Origin: Rhynchonema sp. JSB1_4
Lineage: Eukaryota; Nematoda; Chromadorea; Monhysterida; Xyalidae
Direction of reading: 5' to 3'
DNA: 64,000 nucleotides
NCBI GenBank assembly: GCA_030248065.1
Contig: JASAMV010002806.1
Location: 19,487 to 83,486, forward strand
In this document: positions 40,332 through 51,197 of the stretch, in pieces
Numbering within the stretch: position 1 is the stretch's first letter
Layout: the number at the start of each line of letters is the position of its first letter
The notes under the pieces: model-generated
What the model was told of the DNA's origin: nothing
What the model saw: only the letters and a program-made list of their open reading frames with translations
Database searches by the model: none
Program-made: the position numbers and the translations under genes

Positions 40332-41271
40332 AACGTAAAAGATAGGAGCGCATGAACCGACATAAACCATTCATCCGCGTGAAACTGAGTAAAACGACAA
40401 AAAAAAGCTTTTTCGCAAATCTGATCGAATCAAATTGCGGCCGTGTGTTGACATTTTGCGAAAAATTTGTTGTGGTCTTATGGTTAGCCACTGGGGTTAG
40501 CCCTGACAAGGGCAGTTAGGTAGGGTTAATCGCCTGGTGGGGCGCTGTGCGACGTTTCGACAGCGGATCCTGTGAGTCTAACGCTTTATCCGTTCGACTA
40601 TCGAGGTGACAATTATAATGATCTTAAAGTGCTATATATACCTAAGACTACCAGGTTCATGTGTTATAACTTTATCAGTTGTAACACGTGTTGCTGCCTG
40701 ATCTTTGCAAATTTCACGGGGACGTGTGCTTAACCGTGAGCTATTAAGGCGAGTCCTTGATTCAGCTAGGTGGCCTGGTGTTTAGCCATCTGCTGTTTCC
40801 CATTGAGCGCATAGGTGGTAGCTGGGCCTGGCGATGTTTGTGATGCCCTCCTTCTTCATCTCCAAGACTTCCCTGGTCTTTCTCTTGAATTTGAGGTTAT
40901 CACGTAAACATGCAAGTCAGTGGAAAAGTTCGTTTTAGTGTAGGACGATTGTCTCGGGTACTTTTGGTAAACATTTTTAGATGGCAATCTCCAAAATCTC
41001 GGACTTTTTCATCAAACCCTCACATGGTATCAAGGTGTATCAGGGTGATACCATACATACGTAGGAAGGTAAACGGTTCCCACACTTACGTAGGTGCTTT
41101 CATGTCACCCAACACACGTAGGTAAGTATAAGTACGTTACCTGAACGGATTGTAGCGTTAAAAGTCCTATCAAAGAAGTATTTTTATCTGTACATCATTT
41201 CGACAACCCCGGACCCAGACAGGGTGACTCAGACAGATTAGCGACCGGCGCGCGCGCGTCGCGGCGATGTC
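40332..41271. other. intergenic, possible tRNA-derived remnant, otherwise nothing
   Basis: A minus-strand stretch near 40610-40545 (tagtcgaacggataaagcg) resembles a tRNA D-arm/A box but does not fold into a complete tRNA. The rest shows no gene-like frame. Confidence 0.3.
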
Positions 41272-41405
41272 CCTTTGTGCAGATAGGCGGCACTGCATAT
41301 GCTTTAACTGTGTGCAGACAGCCGGCACTGCATGCGCATATGATTTACCTGTGGGCAGACAGCCGGCACTGCATATGCTTTTCCCGTGTGCACACAGCCG
41401 GCACG
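41272..41405. repeat. short minisatellite, about 42-bp units
   Basis: Three to four imperfect copies of a unit containing CAGACAGCCGGCACTGCATA. One further unit is repeated at 55381-55410 beside a duplicate of the next gene. Confidence 0.6.
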
Positions 41406-41481
41406 CGCGTTTGGCTACGGCATACCGCGAAAAACAAACGATGCACACACACAACGGAGCAGAGCTTGCGCACACATATGT

Positions 41482-41835
41482 TTAAAGCAGGCGAACTTGC
41501 CAAAACAAGTCACTAGCTGCATGAGTTTGTAAACGGCCGCCATAACATCGAACCGGACGCACATTTATGTCCACACCAGGCCGTGACTGAGTAACCAAGT
41601 GATTCAGTGCGTCCGTCAGATCAGATTCCAAATCTTCCACAGACCCACATGTGCAATCGTACAATTGAACTTCATCGGCACCCCACACCGAGACCACCAA
41701 GTAAGCCGCCCGACTGCTGTACTCCATCACTTCACCCAACATCCACCGCACACAAGATGTATTGCCTGCGCAGATGCGTTTTTCGCCTGAACGTTCCAGA
41801 GTGCACACGAGGACAAGAGGGCGTGCATCAGCCAT
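41482..41835 (-). CDS. possible small gene, 117 aa
   Basis: An ATG at 41835 starts a 117-codon frame (MADARPLVLVCTLERSGE...) with balanced composition and several Cys. A TATA-like tatatac lies about 10-20 bp upstream. The 3' half and flanks recur at 55500-55675, where the first half is deleted. This shows the sequence belongs to a duplicated segment. No family is recognised. It may be a gene or part of a repeat. Confidence 0.35.
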   Translation of the reverse strand: MADARPLVLVCTLERSGEKRICAGNTSCVRWMLGEVMEYSSRAAYLVVSVWGADEVQLYDCTCGSVEDLESDLTDALNHLVTQSRPGVDINVRPVRCYGGRLQTHAASDLFWQVRLL

Positions 41836-41959
41836 GATAAGTATATACTGAATGGGCCGCGAAAAAAAAAACAGACAAACCGGGCGGAGCTTAACGCGTC
41901 TATGGTTCATACCGCAGGTGCACACGCAGATCATTTGATCGCCACACAAGCATGGCACA

Positions 41960-42240
41960 GCGATTCAAGCAATGTTTGACAAGTTTGATGTTTGAAAAAT
42001 CTGCAAATCAATTCAAACATCAAACTTGTCTTCAAACATAAGAGATCAAATGTGTCAAACATCAAACTTGTCAAATCAGACATCAAACTTGTCAAATCAA
42101 ACATCAAACTTGTCAAATCAAACATCAAACATGGTGAATCAAACATCAAATGTGTATTCAAATATGCAAATCAAACATCAAACTTTCCTCTAATAGAATC
42201 AAACCTGTCAAATATTGCATACTTTTCCAAATATAGCTCG
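41960..42240. repeat. 21-bp minisatellite (CAAACTTGTCAAATCAAACAT)
   Basis: About a dozen imperfect units are built from TCAAACATCAAACTTG. The block and its right flank recur in inverted orientation at 51590-52020, including the flank reading gacgcagaaaaatactc. Confidence 0.8.
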
Positions 42241-42254
42241 CATATGGAGTATTT

Positions 42255-42932
42255 TTCTGCGTCAATCCCGTGTTTGTGGGCCGCTACCGGTGGGACAACA
42301 AGTATCGACACCCTTATGTGAGGCTTTGGTCTAGGCCGGTAGAGCAACCTTTGGCGTTGCATTTGACAGGTAAACGACCTGAGGTTTTTGTTTTAAAATT
42401 TGTTTCTTTGGATTATTTGAGTTACTTGATTAGCAGAACCAATTTAGCTAAATGACCTTTGTTCGCGGTCCCACCAGCTTTTCTACATGCGTCATGCAAG
42501 CAAACTAAGTTGGTGACAGTAACCTGCTTCAAGACTGCTTTGCGCATTTCCGAGAAAACACGTGAGGAAACAAAATTTTAACGCGATAACAAGATCGCTT
42601 ATGCTTTCGAATGTAATGCAAAAGGTTTCCTAGTGCCTAGTGCTTGGATGGCACCCTGTATGTACAGCGCCAGAAAGCTCCGCACCTACTGTATGTATCA
42701 CCGCATTCAGCGTCAGAAATGGTCTGTTCTGGAATGCAGTTTACTTATCCCTCTGGTGAGGCTTTTTGGTCGTGCGCACTTTTTGTTCACAGTTGATCCA
42801 CAGCGACAGGCCCCTATATCCAGTCGCTGCAACCCGTGGCATACTGCTCACACTCAGATGCAGGTGCGCAGGCAAGGCATCTGTGTAGACCTGTTATCGC
42901 GCAACGCGACCACACTCGGTAAAGTTATGTGA
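42255..42932 (+). CDS. possible two-exon coding segment, unknown
   Basis: A frame from about 42260 (MFVGRYRWDNKYRH...) ends at a GT donor in ttgacag|gtaaac near 42370. A second frame, 42633-42932, opens after an AG near 42624 and is basic and Cys/Arg-rich. The joining phase was not verified, and the first exon overlaps the flank of the minisatellite that is also found at 51600. Support is weak. Confidence 0.22.
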
Positions 42933-43072
42933 GCCGTAGCACGGTCATGTCGAGGACAGCTTGGGTTTCTAAAAACAGAGGTAACCTATTCTCACTTCTT
43001 TTAATTCGAGTATGCGATCCTTGAATATACAAATCCTGCTTTAAATCCTGAAAATAAGACGGAAATATACCC

Positions 43073-43247
43073 TAAGGCCGCCCTCAGACAAACGCGAAAA
43101 GTTTTTCAGCGTAGTCATCATCCACAGCGCGCGCCAAACAGCGTCTGAAACATTTTGTTTGAGCATCACTGTTGTTTAGGCCCTTGGTTAAGGAGTTGCT
43201 GTTGTGCTGAACATTTCGCTTTTCGCGTTTGCCTGAGGGCGGCCTAA
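43073..43247. mobile_element. small palindromic MITE
   Basis: Inverted ends AGGCCGCCCTCAG...CTGAGGGCGGCCT are extended inward (ACAAACGCGAAAAG against CTTTTCGCGTTTG). Total length is about 175 bp. It shares the GGGCGGCCT core with the 39905 element and is probably the same family. Confidence 0.65.
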
Positions 43248-43437
43248 GGGCATAAAATAATGAAATGCAACAACTGCATAAAAGTTCGATATCAGAAAAG
43301 TTTTGGTCTTGAATTCCGCACTCCAGCAGAAGAGCAGTCGTTAGCGCTCGTTCAGCTGTAGCACATCAAAATGAGCCAATCAGCGTCGAGCCAACGTCGC
43401 AAACGAACCCAGCGCTGAATTGTTTACATTAATGTGT

Positions 43438-43610
43438 TGTCGACTTGCGACCACCAAACAATGTTCCTGAGAGGACTCGAACCTCCGACCTCACAACCGG
43501 TCAGGCGCAATATCCTGAGCTACAGGAACGAGCTCAGTGGCCGCACTAGCCACATCATAAACCGAACGATACGCAGCGCGCACACACAATTCTCTCCTCG
43601 TGTAACGTTA
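43438..43610 (-). repeat. LTR-like repeat bearing a tRNA-like sequence, copy 1
   Basis: Bases 43438-43610 and 59304-59479 are copies of one repeat (TGTCGACTTGCGACC...ACG). Each contains a minus-strand tRNA-like sequence, here 43529-43463 (67 nt). The acceptor arms GTTCCTG/CAGGAAC pair fully, the T stem GGAGG/CCTCT with loop TTCGAGT pairs, and there is a perfect B box (GGTTCGAGTCC). The D arm is partly decayed and no standard anticodon stem forms. No flanking target duplication is evident. The organisation matches the LTRs of the concatemer at 48114. Confidence 0.55.
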
Positions 43611-44559
43611 CGCTGCAGGGACAATGCCACATAAGCACAGCGTATAATATTCTCGGGGGCCTTAAAACGCGGTGTGTGTCTATTCGCCAGACCACAGTTT
43701 TACAGCCAAAGAAATGCTTTGATAGTGACCCGCGAGCCGCACCCGCAAGTGCGGCCATGTTGATGCGGTAGCGGGTCTCGGACATATGTAGAATTTTTTC
43801 CAGACTCGCAGCCCGCACCCGTGCAAATTGATCGCGCCCTTATTCAGCATATTGAAAACACGCAAATAAAAGTGGTCCGCACCTGGGTTTTCAATATGAT
43901 GAATAACGACTGCTCTTCTATTACAGTGACTGCTCTTCGAATTAAAGTCCCAAACTTTTGTAGTATCGAACTTTTATTTAGTTTCATCAGGTTGCATATT
44001 CTTGTTGTATCGCCTTAAGGCCTTTCCGTCTTGTATCAATAGTTTTTATATCGTGAAAGGCTGTGCTTCACGACAACCCAACAAGATGCAAGATATCGTT
44101 CAAAGCAAAACAGATAATGGCCTTCGCCGCCTAAAATTCATTAATTATGGAAAAGCAAAAAAATCAGTGCGCCCCTCAGAGTTTGAGCCCTCGACCTTTT
44201 TGTTTTGACCAATGCGCATTAGACCATTTGGACACAGCAACGTCGCACTTTTGTATTAAAGCAGTCTTATCATTATGCAATGAACTGTTTTACATCACGA
44301 CGCGTATTACAGCATTGCCTGTTGTGCTGGCTGGCAGCCCTGCAACTTTGTGTATATGTATATACTTTGAATGCAATGGGGAAATAGAGCATCGTCGAAA
44401 GTACCAGAAAAAAAGGTTTTTAAATTTTTTAACCCATGGCTAGCTGCGTGACAGGCCTAAAAATCCATTAAATTGCCGCTAAATTAGGTGGTTACATTCA
44501 TCGCCAGAATTGTGACACATAAAGGCTACAGATTGTATCGGATTCGAAACAAAAAATGA
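43611..44559. other. intergenic; possible tRNA-like remnant, no gene
   Basis: Near 44230-44165 (minus) a tgtccaaatggtctaatgcg followed by gggctcaaactc resembles spaced A and B boxes, as in tRNA-derived repeats. It does not fold into a full tRNA. No convincing frames were found. Confidence 0.3.
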
Positions 44560-45560
44560 GAGAAACGCCTGAATAAATCTGCGCGTGAGTCCTTAACTTC
44601 TAACGTCGTGTCGTCAACCAGAATGGGACCTTGATTTCGGAATGAAAGAAAATTTGCGTTTTGACTACTGTTTGCAGGTTTTTGGACTGCGAGAGCAAAG
44701 AATCCTGAATAAATCTGCACGTGAGTATTTTATACTTTAAACTCGTGTCGGCAACATGAATGCGACCTGGATTTCGGTATTTGAAACAAATTTGCGTTTA
44801 CAAAACTATTTGCTTGTTTTTGGACTGCGAGAGCAAAGAATCCTGAATAAATCTGCGCGTGAGTCCTTAACTTCTGACGTCGTGTCGTCAACCAGAATGG
44901 GACCTGGATTTCGGAATGAAAGAAATCTTGCGTATTGATAACTGTTTGCTTGTTTTTGGACTGCGAGAGCAAAGTATCCTGAATAAATCTGCACGTGAGT
45001 AGTTAACTTCAAACTTCGTGCCGGCAACCTGACTGGGACCTAGATTTCGGTATGGGAGATAATTTGCGTTTTTGGGACCGTTTGCTTGTTTTTAGACTGC
45101 GAGAGCAAAGAATCCTGAATAAATCTGCACGTGAGTATTAAACTTTAAACTCGTGTCGGCAACCAGAATACGACCTGGATTTCGGTATTTGAAACAAATT
45201 TGCGTTTACGAAACTATTTGCTTGTTTTTTGGACTGCGAGAGCAAAGAATCCTGAATAAATCTGCGCGTGAGTAGTTAACTTCAAACTTCGTGTCTGCAA
45301 CCTGAATGGGACATGGAGTTCGGCATGGGAAAAAATCTGCGTTTTGTTGATTATTTGCTTGTTTTTGGACTGCGAGAGCAAAGAATCCTGAAAAAATCTG
45401 CACGTGTGTATTAAACTTCAAACTTTGTGTCGGCAGCCTGAATGGGACCTGGATTTCGGTATGGGAAAAATTTGCGTTTTGTAAACTATTTGTTTATTTT
45501 GGACTGCGAGAGCAAAGAGTCCTGAATAAGCCTGCACGTGAGTCTTTAAAGGGGGCCTTT
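44560..45560. repeat. minisatellite block 1, units of about 136 bp
   Basis: Seven imperfect units each contain gactgcgagagcaaag and cctgaataaatctgcacgtg. Unit length varies between about 133 and 143 bp. Both strands give short open frames that repeat with the units and are not genes. The block ends with ggggg...ccccc (45549-45575) and a 160-bp segment that recurs after block 2. Confidence 0.85.
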
Positions 45561-45746
45561 CGCATTTCAAACCCCCTTCAAACTAGGCATGAAATTGGAC
45601 AATGGTCAGTGCGTCATAAAGGTCAAACGCACAGAGGTCTGCGACCAGGAGATGCACTTGGAGAGAAACATCCGGGAACAAATTCGCATCCGCAAGAAAC
45701 ATCCAGGAACAAAGATAAAAAACGCTCATCAACTACCTGAGGGCGC

Positions 45747-46285
45747 TCTTTCTGAAGGTCTGACCTCAGACCGGCTCCTTGGCCGTGACTGCGGGTTGGT
45801 TCATACCAGTCAAGCTCACCAATTGTAACTCTGAGCCGCCACACCAAACGTATGCTCCCGGAGGGACTCGAACCTCCGACCTCCCAGCCACCAGGCCTGG
45901 ACAGCCAATTTCTCTACCAACTGAGCAACGGGAACGTGGTCTGGCTGCGGTTCAAAGTTGCACTTATACCCATGCAACCGTGCAGACACACAATGCTTTG
46001 CACGCCACACGCTACACGTTGTGTTGGCTAGCAGACTTCCAGTCCACACATCCTCCCATTCACGGAAGGTTTGACCTCAAACCTGCGGGTTTCCACCCGA
46101 CTTTCTCCGAACCAGCGCCCTCTGTCGTGTCCCTCACGCAGGTACTTGCGACCCAATCCTGAACACGGCAGGATTGGCCCTGCGCACTTCCCTTTCCACA
46201 GGCAAGCACTCGCGGGGGTTGACCCACAAGGGGCCAACCGCTCGCACCTCGTGTCCCACTCCACCAGGATTGTCGCTGCGCACTT
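45747..46285 (-). mobile_element. tRNA-bearing miniature LTR unit, isolated copy
   Basis: It contains the leader (ggtctgacctcagacc...gtcaagctcaccaa), a 227-bp LTR at 45824-46050 with the 82-nt tRNA-like sequence 45854-45935, the PPT complement (tcctcccattcacgg), and part of the interior. At 46285 it breaks into the 136-bp minisatellite. Confidence 0.7.
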
Positions 46286-47640
46286 CCCTGAATGCGACCT
46301 GGATTTCGGTATTTGAAAAAATGTGCGTTTACCAAACTATTTGCTTGTTTTTGGACTGCGAGAGCAAAGAATCCTGAATAAATCTGCGCGTGAGTCCTTA
46401 ACTTCTGACGTCGTGTCGTCAACCAGAATGGGACCTGGATTTCGGAATGAAAGAAAACTTGCGTATTGATAACTGTTTGCTTGTTTTTGGACTGCGAGAG
46501 CAAAGAATCCTGAATAAATCTGCACATGAGTAGTTAACTTCAAACTTCGCTTCTGCAACCTGAATGGGACCTGGAATTCGGTATGGGAGATAATTTGCGT
46601 TTTTGGGACCGTTTGCTTGTTTTTAGACTGCGAGAGCAAAGAATCCTGAATAAATCTGCACGTGAGTATTAAACTTTAAACTCGTGTCGGCAACCTGAAT
46701 ACGACCTGGATATCGGTATTTGAAACAAATTTGCGTTTACAAAGCTATTTGCTTGTTTTTTGGACTGCGAGAGCAAAGAATCCTGAATAAATCTGCACGT
46801 GAGTATTAAACTTTAAACTCGTGTCGGCAACCTGAATACGACCTGGATTTCGGTATTTGAAACAAATTTGCGTTTACAAAGCTATTTGCTTGTTTTTTGG
46901 ACTGCGAGAGCAAAGAATCCTGAATAAATCTGCACGTGAGTAGTTAACTTGAAACTTCGTGCCGGCAACCTGACTGGGACCTAGATTTCGGTATGGGAGA
47001 TAATTTGCGTTTTTGGGACCGTTTGCTTGTTTTTAGACTGCGAGAGCAAAGAATCCTGAATCAATCTGCACGTGAGTATTAAACTTTAAACTTGTGTGGG
47101 CAACCTGAATACGACCTGGATTTCGGTATTTGAAACAAATTTGCGTTTACAAAGCTATTTGCTTGTTTTTTGGACTGCGAGAGCAAAGAATCCTGAATAA
47201 ATCTGCACGTGAGTATTAAACTTCAAACTTCGTGTCGGCAACCTGAATGAGACCTGAATTTCGGTATGGGAGATAATTTGCGTTTTTGAGACTGTTTGCT
47301 TGTTTTTGGACTGCGAGAGCAAAGAATCCTGAATAAATCTGCACGTGAGTAGTTAACTTCAAACTTCGTGTCTGCAACCTGAATGGGACATGGAGTTCGG
47401 CATGGGAAAAAAATCTGCGTTTTGTTGATTATTTGCTTGTTTTTGGACTGCGAGAGCAAAGAATCCTGAAAAAATCTGCACGTGTGTATTAAACTTCAAA
47501 CTTTGTGTCGGCAACCTGAATGGGATCTGGACTTCGGTATGGGAAAAATTTGCGTTTTGTAAACTATTTGTTTATTTTGGACTGCGAGAGCAAAGAGTCC
47601 TGAATAAGCCTGCACGTGAGTCTTTAAAGGGGGCCTTTCG
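46286..47640. repeat. minisatellite block 2, units of about 136 bp
   Basis: About ten units of the same family as block 1. Block 2 and its 3' segment (47585-47826) repeat the end of block 1 (45505-45747), so a segment of about 2 kb was duplicated. Confidence 0.85.
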
Positions 47641-47826
47641 CATTTCAAACCCCCTTCAAACTAGGCATGTAATTGGACCAAGGTCAGTGCGTCATAAAGG
47701 TCAAACGCACAGAGGTCTGCGACCAGGAGATGCACTTGGAGAGAAACATCCGGGAACAAATTCGCATCCGCAAGAAACATCCAGGAACAAAGATAAAAAA
47801 CGCTCATCAACTACCTGAGGGCGCTC

Positions 47827-48113
47827 TGTGAACTCTGAGCCGCCACACCAAACGTATGCTCCCGGAAAGACTCGAACCTCCGACCTCCCAGCCACCAGGC
47901 CTGGACAGCCAGTTTCTCTACCAACCGAGCTACGGTCGCTGCGCACTTCCCTTTCCACAGGCAAGCACTCGCGGGGGTTGACCCACAAGGGGCTAACCGC
48001 TCGCACCTCGTGTTCCACACGATAGCGCCACTTCCCTCTTTCAGAAGGTCTAACCTCAGACCGGCTCCTTGGCCGTGACTGCGGGTTGGTTCATACCAGT
48101 CAAGCTCACCAAT
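47827..48113 (-). mobile_element. tRNA-bearing miniature LTR unit with internal deletion
   Basis: The LTR starts at 47827 and runs into the tRNA-like sequence. It then jumps at gagctacgg|tcgctgcg (about 47933) directly to the interior, losing the LTR end. The interior then leads into the first complete unit of the concatemer. Confidence 0.65.
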
Positions 48114-50769
48114 TGTAACTCTGAGTCGCCACACCAAACGTATGCTCCCGGAGGGACTCGAACCTCCGACCTCCCAGCCACCAGGCCTGGACAGCCAATT
48201 TCTCTACCAACCGAGCTACGGGAACGTGGTCTGGCTGCGGTTCAAAGTTGCACTTATACCCATGCAACCGTGCAGACACACAATGCTTTGCACGCCACAC
48301 GCTACACGTTGCGTTGGCTAGCAGACTTCCAGTCCACACATCCTCCCATTCACGGAAGGTTTGAGCTCAAACCTGCGGGTTTCCACCCGACTTTCTCCGA
48401 ACCAGCGCTCTCGGTCGTGTCCCTCACGCAGGTACTTGCGACCCAATCCTGAACAATGCAGGATTGGCCCTGCGCACTTCCCTTTCCACAGGCAAGCACT
48501 CGCGGGGGTTGACCCACAAGGGGCTAACCGCTCGCACCTCGTGTCCCACACGATAGCGCCACCTCCCTCTTTCTGAAGGTCTGACCTCAGACCGGCTCCT
48601 TGGCCGTGACTGGGGGTTGGTTCATACCAGTCAAGCTCACCAATTGTGAACTCTGAGCCGCCACACCAAACGTATGCTCCCGGAGAGACTCGAATCTCCG
48701 ACCTCCCAGCCACCAGGCCTGGACAGCCAGTTTCTCTACCAACCGAGCTACGGGAACGTGGTCTGGCTGCGGTTCAAAGTGCACTTATACCCATGCCACC
48801 GTGCAGACACACGATGCTTTGCACGCCACACGCAACACGTTGCGTTGGCTAGCAGACCTCCAGTCCACACATCCTCCCATTCACGGAAGGGTAGACCTCA
48901 AACCTGCGGGTTTCCACCCGACTCTCTCCGAACCAGCGCTCTCGGTCGTGTCCCTCACGCAGGCACTTGCGACCCAACCCTGAACACGGCAGGATTGTCG
49001 CTGCGCACTTCCCTTTCCACAGGCAAGCACTCGCGGGGGTTGACCCACAAGGGGCTAACCGCTCGCACCTCGTGTCCCACACGATAGCGCCACCTCCCTC
49101 TTTCTGAAGGTCTGACCTCAGACCGGCTCCTTGGCCGTGACTGGGGGTTGGTTCATACCAGTCAAGCTCACCAATTATGAACTCTGAGCCGCCACACCAA
49201 ACGTATGCTCCCGGAGGGACTCGGAAGTCCGACCTCCCAGCCACCAGGCCTGGACAGCCAGTTTCTCTACCAACCGAGCTACGGGAACGTGGTCTGGCTG
49301 CGGTTCAAAGTTGCACTTATACCCATGCAACCGTGCAGACACATGATGCTTTGCACGCCACACGCAACACGTTGCGTTGGCTAGCAGACCTCCAGCCACA
49401 CATCCTCCCATTCACGGAAGGGTAGACCTCAAACCTGCGGGTTTCCACCCGACTTTCTCCGAACCAGCGCTCTCGGTCGTGTCCCTCACGCAGGCACTTG
49501 CGACCCAACCCTGAACACGGCAGGATTGTCGCTGCGCACTTCCCTTTCCACAGGCAATCACTCGCGGGGGTTGACCCACAAGGGGCTAACCGCTCGCACC
49601 TCGTGTCCCACACGATAGCGCCACCTCCCTCTTTCAGAAGGTCTGACCTCAGACCGGCTCCTTGGCCGTGACTGGGGGTTGGTTCATACCAGTCAAGCTC
49701 ACCAATTGTGAACTCTGAGCCGCCACACCAAACGTGTGCTCCCGGAGGGACTCGGAAGTCCGACCTCCCAGCCACCAGGCCTGGACAACCAGTTTCTCCA
49801 CCAACCGAGCTACGGGAACGTGGTCTGGCTGCGGTTCAAAGTTGCACTTATACCCATGCAACCGTGCAGACACATGATGCTTTGCACGCCACACGCAACA
49901 CGTTGCGTTGGCTAGCAGACCTCCAGCCACACATCCTCCCATTCACGGAAGGGTTGACCTCAAACCTGCGGGTTTCCACCCGACTTTCTCCGAACCAGCG
50001 CTCTCGGTCGTGTCCCTCACGCAGGCACTTGCGACCCAACCCTGAACACGGCAGGATTGTCGCTGCGCACTTCCCTTTCCACAGGCAATCACTCGCGGGG
50101 GTTGACCCACAAGGGGCTAACCGCTCGCACCTCGTGTCCCACACGATAGCGCCACCTCCCTCTTTCAGAAGGTCTGACCTCAGACCGGCTCCTTGGCCGT
50201 GACTGGGGGTTGGTTCATACCAGTCAAGCTCACCAATTGTGAACTCTGAGCCGCCACACCAAACGTGTGCTCCCGGAGGGACTCGAACCTCCGACCTCCC
50301 AGCCACCAGGCCTGGACAACCAGTTTCTCCACCAACCGAGCTACGGGAACGTGGTCTGGCTGCGGTTCAAAGTTGCACTTATACCCATGCAACCGTGCAG
50401 ACACACAATGCTTTGCACGCCACACGCAACACGTTGCGTTGGCTAGCAGACTTCCAGTCCACACATCCTCCCATTCACGGAAGGTTAGACCTCAAACCTG
50501 CGGGTTTCCACCCGACTTTCACCGAGCCAGCGCTCTCGGTCGTGTCCCTCACGCAGGCACTTGCGACCCAACTCTGAATACGGCAGGATTGTCGCTGCGC
50601 ACTTCCCTTTCCACAGGCAAGCACTCGCGGGGTTTGACCCACAAGGGGCTAACCGCTCGCACCTCGTGTCCGACACGATAGCGCCACCTCCCTCTTTCAG
50701 AAGGTCTGATCTCAGACCGGCTCCTTGGCCGTGACTGCGGGTTGGTTCATACCAGTCAAGCTCACCAAT
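48114..50769 (-). mobile_element. concatemer of five miniature LTR elements, 531-bp period
   Basis: Units start at 48114, 48645, 49176, 49707 and 50238, spaced exactly 531 bp. Each has a 227-bp LTR-like part (in plus orientation TGTGAACTC...CCACACA) and a 304-bp interior. On the minus strand the interior starts with TGGTGAGCTTGACTGG, a primer-binding-site candidate two bases after the LTR end. It ends with the purine-rich GAATGGGAGGA directly before the next LTR. The units therefore read LTR-interior-LTR-interior, as in tandem LTR elements sharing LTRs. There is no coding capacity; the apparent frames are by-products of GC-rich repeats. The interior leader matches that of the Ty3-like element at 27508-27574. 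Confidence 0.7.
48144..48225 (-). other. tRNA-like sequence inside the LTR (representative of the concatemer)
   Basis: 82 nt on the minus strand. The acceptor arms GTTCCCG/CGGGAGC pair over 7 bp with one G-T. An A box (TAGCTCGGTTGG) and a perfect B box (GGTTCGAGTCC) lie at tRNA spacing. The middle (CCAGGCCTGG) is longer than in class I tRNAs and forms hairpins but no regular anticodon arm. Equivalents lie at 45854-45935, 48676-48757, 49207-49288, 49738-49819 and 50269-50350. It probably acts as an internal Pol III promoter or is a relic; it is unlikely to be a functional tRNA. Confidence 0.6.
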
Positions 50770-50770
50770 T

Positions 50771-50787
50771 GGGGGGGGGGGGGGGGG
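50771..50787. repeat. poly-G tract (17 G)
   Basis: An uninterrupted G run abuts the broken end of the last concatemer unit, whose next LTR is missing. It could be a real junction tract or a sequencing/assembly weak point. Confidence 0.9.
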
Positions 50788-50805
50788 TTGCCAACCACAA
50801 CGGTT

Positions 50806-51197
50806 AGGTATTGGTCGCACAACGACTGTATAAGAATCAACCCAAACATTTTCCTGAATGGTAAAGCACTTCTCGCTGCAGATCACCAGCATTCTATTTA
50901 TATATTTTTTTGAAACATTTATACGGATATTGGTCGCGCAATAACTTTATAAGAGTCCATCCAAAAGTTTTCCTGAATGGTGAAGCATGTCTCGCTGCGC
51001 ATCACCTGGTGTCCATTTATATTTTTTCCAGGACATTTTCAACGGTAATATGCTCACTGTGTTCAAGCAACTCGACAGTGATATCGGCAAAAAAAATGTT
51101 TTGGGCAAAATATAAATAGAACGTTGGTGATCTGCAGCGAGACGTGCTTTACCATTCAGCAACATTTTTGGATAGGTTCTTATATGCGACCAATACC
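50806..51197. mobile_element. foldback/MITE-like element
   Basis: Inverted arms of about 90 bp start GGTATTGGTCGCA at 50806 and end TGCGACCAATACC at 51197. A third, direct copy of the arm lies at about 50925-51020. There is no coding frame. Confidence 0.7.

Noticed and set aside
40545..40610. tRNA gene on the minus strand
   Set aside because: Only a D-arm-like stretch is visible. The acceptor and T stems do not pair.
48144..50350. Functional tRNA genes in the concatemer
   Set aside because: Acceptor arm and A/B boxes fit, but no regular anticodon stem-loop forms and the T stem needs an 8-nt loop or a mismatch. I call them tRNA-like only.
45779..50681. Many 100-160-codon frames in the 531-bp units
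   Set aside because: They recur once per unit on both strands, carry no motifs and follow from the GC-rich tandem repeats.
44560..50769. CRISPR array
   Set aside because: Repeats are 136 or 531 bp without short unique spacers, and the DNA is eukaryotic.
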